Of a DNA stretch of 64,000 nucleotides, positions 62,081 to 64,000 are shown one piece after another. The stretch comes from Saprospiraceae bacterium (GTDB taxonomy: Bacteria > Bacteroidota > Bacteroidia > Chitinophagales > Saprospiraceae). The notes beneath the pieces were generated by a model, which did no database searches, was not told the DNA's origin, and saw only the letters and a program-made list of their open reading frames with translations. How positions within the stretch are numbered: position 1 is the first letter of the stretch; every line of letters starts with the position of its first letter. The DNA lies in the NCBI GenBank assembly GCA_026129545.1, contig JAHCHX010000001.1, forward strand, positions 2,169,501 through 2,233,500. The letters run 5' to 3'. Both the position numbers and the translations under genes were made by a program.

Positions 62081-62329
62081 TCTCATTGATAGTCAACGCA
62101 AATCAGCCCCATCCGCTTCACTTGGCCGTGCAAGCCCTGGGTACAGGGTCTGACAAGGTGTTTTTGAACGAACGGCGCTCGCAATCCTTTGAAAATCATA
62201 CAAATCAATCAAGGGGATCCCTGCCTTGCCAATGGGCAGGTTCAAATTCTCTTTAATCTGGGTATAGTTGTCAAAAAATTTGACACAGCAGCGCCAAGCA
62301 ACATGGTCTGTAAAACCCACAGCCCCTCC

Positions 62330-62440
62330 AAAATATACCTTGATTCGCATTTATCAGGTGCTCTTGATAGATACCCTTGATTTTGAGCAGATTGCGATTG
62401 CAGGTATGCCCAAAACTTGGCTGCGCAAGGTATACATGGA
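62330..62440 (+). repeat. Dispersed repeat, copy Y
   Basis: Contains the same 25-bp core as 60520-60544 at 62379-62403, followed by ATGCCCAAAACTTGG, and shares the ATACCTTGATTCGC start. It lies just before the 3' end of the SprB-type gene. Confidence 0.7.
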
Positions 62441-62476
62441 GAGGCTGTGAGTCGTAATCGTCGGCGCAAGCGTCTC

Positions 62477-64000
62477 TTATCGGATGATTGTCACATCTCC
62501 TTTGAACAATTCCACCTCGCCGTCGAGGAATTCTATTTCGGCCCACCAGACATATACCCCCGTATGGGCTTCCGTACCTCTCACTCGACCATCCCAAGCA
62601 AACGTTGGGTCGTCGGTGGGGAAATCGGCCACCGCGAACACGGAGCTGCCCCAACGGTCGAAGATTTGCCATTTGTGCACTTTCACCACGCCTGTCCCAC
62701 CGTGTATCATCAAGAGTGAGTTGAGCGGGTCGTTGCTATTGGGTTTGAAGATGTTGGGAACGTAGATGAGGCGGTCTTTGCGCACCTTCACGATGACTTG
62801 GTCGCGCACGACGCAGCCGTTGACATCGCGCACGGTGATGACGTGGCGATACGATTCGAGCGGAGCGTAGGTGAATTCGAGACACGGTACCGTGCCGAGC
62901 GAGTCACAACCGGGCGCATAATTCCAAGTGATGGACTCGATGGGGGTTTCGTTGGCTATCTGTGCCAACACGGTAGCGGATTCGCCGAGTTGCACCTCAA
63001 TGTCGTCGCCGAGTTCCACGACCAATTCGCCGGGTTCGGTGATGGTGACGAGGGTATCCAGTTTGCAGCCGTTGGCATCCACCAAGGCAATGGTGTAATT
63101 GCCAGCGGTCAGGTTGGTGTATTGGTTGCCCGTAGCGCCGCCGTCGAAGGTGAAAATGAATGGCGGGGTGCCGCCGACCACGTTGTTGACGCGAACGGCG
63201 CCATTGTCTTCGCCAAAGCAAAGAATGTTCTGAACAGACAGGTCAAACGCCGTTGGCACCTCTGGGTCATTGATTACTTGCACGGTGACGCTGTCTTTGC
63301 AGCCGTTGAGGTTGTTGCTGACGACGAATTTGTAGGTGCCTGCTTTGTCAGCCACTGGATTGAGGCCATTGGCCCCCGAAACGATGTTGCCATCCGAGGT
63401 GGTCCACTGATAGGTGAAATTGCCTCCAATGGAAGTGCCTGCGGTGTTGATGGTGACGGAGGTGATGCTGCAATTGAGCAACTGCGGCACTGTGGCGTTC
63501 ACCTGTGGTTTGGTGAAGTTTTGCGTGACCGTCACTGGAATGGGACGCACGCAGCCGTTTGGTGCCACGATATTGAAGGTGTAGGCGCCTGCTTGTGTCA
63601 CCGTGACGACCAAATCATTGGACTGGAAGCCGCCCGGCCCTGTCCAGAAGTGTGTGGCACCGGGGGTGACGACGGTGCCGCCGATTTGCGCCACTCCGTT
63701 GTTAAAGCAGTTGAGCTCGGTGCCTTCCGCTGCCCCTTCGGGGAAATTGGCATCCACAGCCATTGTGGTGGTAGCAGTGGCAGTGCATCCGTTGGGCGCT
63801 GTGCCGACAACTGTGTAAAGCCCCGGGTCGCCCACCTGCAAGGTGGCGAGGTTCTGATTGCTGGGGTTAATGCCGATTCCAGACCACAAGAATTGAGTAT
63901 TGGGAAGGGAACTGGTCACGCTCAAGGTGCCTTGGGGGGCGTCGCAGGTGATGGTGTCTGTGCTGACGGTCAAAACAGGTGCGACATTGTCCAAGAATAC
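62477..64000 (-). CDS. SprB-repeat T9SS type B adhesin (5' end outside window)
   Basis: The frame runs to the right edge without a start, so only the last about 507 residues are present. It contains SprB-type and Ig-like repeats (PQGTLSVTSSLPNTQFLWSG, GVAQIGGTVVTPGATHFWTG, DGGATGNQYTNLTAGNYTIA) and the CHU_C/type B sorting domain (LIYVPNIFKPNSNDPLNS, WQIFDRWGSSVFAV, FLDGEVELFKGDVTIIR). It is a surface or secreted adhesin, probably a paralogue of the giant gene at 7577. It is the last gene before the repeat-rich spacer. Confidence 0.9.
   Translation of the reverse strand, partial: VFLDNVAPVLTVSTDTITCDAPQGTLSVTSSLPNTQFLWSGIGINPSNQNLATLQVGDPGLYTVVGTAPNGCTATATTTMAVDANFPEGAAEGTELNCFNNGVAQIGGTVVTPGATHFWTGPGGFQSNDLVVTVTQAGAYTFNIVAPNGCVRPIPVTVTQNFTKPQVNATVPQLLNCSITSVTINTAGTSIGGNFTYQWTTSDGNIVSGANGLNPVADKAGTYKFVVSNNLNGCKDSVTVQVINDPEVPTAFDLSVQNILCFGEDNGAVRVNNVVGGTPPFIFTFDGGATGNQYTNLTAGNYTIALVDANGCKLDTLVTITEPGELVVELGDDIEVQLGESATVLAQIANETPIESITWNYAPGCDSLGTVPCLEFTYAPLESYRHVITVRDVNGCVVRDQVIVKVRKDRLIYVPNIFKPNSNDPLNSLLMIHGGTGVVKVHKWQIFDRWGSSVFAVADFPTDDPTFAWDGRVRGTEAHTGVYVWWAEIEFLDGEVELFKGDVTIIR

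Larger units (their letters stand above)
61961..62476. other. Spacer with several dispersed repeats
   Basis: 516 bp between minus-strand genes. It holds a promoter element (61985-61992), the 42-bp repeat copy 2 (62039-62080) and repeat copy Y (62330-62440). A small hairpin (CTGCC with GGCAG) lies near 62221-62239. No gene was seen. Confidence 0.6.

Overview
The window looks like chromosomal DNA of a Bacteroidota member, most probably a relative of the Saprospiria (Haliscomenobacter/Lewinella type). The reasons are the abundance of type IX secretion (T9SS) cargo with C-terminal sorting domains, SprB-type repeat adhesins, PorP/SprF and GldH gliding proteins, a DUF4175 protein, a TonB receptor with a carboxypeptidase-like N-terminal domain, and promoter elements of the Bacteroidota type (TTTG or TTG, then TAnnTTTG). 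The rank is inferred from gene content. No rRNA, tRNA, CRISPR array, prophage or transposase gene was seen.

Layout. 1-6.1 kb: tail of a T9SS cargo gene, a sugar-type MFS transporter, a two-domain fasciclin lipoprotein, the rplU-rpmA operon (L27 carries an unusual C-terminal helix-hairpin-helix tail), and a divergent pair made of a small exported protein and a membrane-anchored winged-helix regulator. 6.4-17.7 kb: a block of surface genes on the minus strand: PorP/SprF, a 1531-residue SprB-repeat adhesin with three cohesin-like domains, a small cohesin-like protein, and a 1472-residue protein with a dockerin-like pair of loops. 18-31.9 kb: orphan NarL-type response regulator, fadH, trpE, two small DUF proteins, ribosomal protein THX, secreted T9SS cargo, an orphan TonB receptor and a LytS-type kinase. 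31.9-39.4 kb: arfB, a lipoprotein, a GH109-like oxidoreductase, an iron-sulfur protein, a secreted M28 peptidase, a DNA methyltransferase with a nuclease-like tail and a broken gene behind it, and a 2OG-Fe(II) oxygenase. 39.4-57 kb: an Ig-like lipoprotein with a Dna2-like nuclease-helicase, an amidohydrolase relative, the DUF4175 protein, a CPBP protease, a GT-C glycosyltransferase, lipoproteins, an OmpA/PD40 protein, a PmtA-like methyltransferase and gldH. 57-64 kb: a blaI-blaR1 pair with two operators, a repeat-rich stretch, an acyltransferase, and the 3' end of another SprB-type adhesin.

How the genes relate. Eight ORFs carry or end in T9SS sorting signals, so much of the window supplies the cell surface. 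The cohesin-like and dockerin-like domains sit in three adjacent genes, which suggests a non-covalent surface assembly delivered by T9SS. GldH, PorP/SprF and the OmpA/PD40 protein belong to the gliding and secretion machinery or its relatives.

Intergenic DNA is notable. Several spacers hold long foldback elements or perfect palindromes (265-426, 19125-19286, 30726-30781, 44391-44514, 50817-50859, 57027-57147, 60064-60234). Three dispersed repeat families occur twice or more, and one of them is read in frame inside fadH. A 7-nt tandem repeat in fadH could make that gene prone to frameshift switching.
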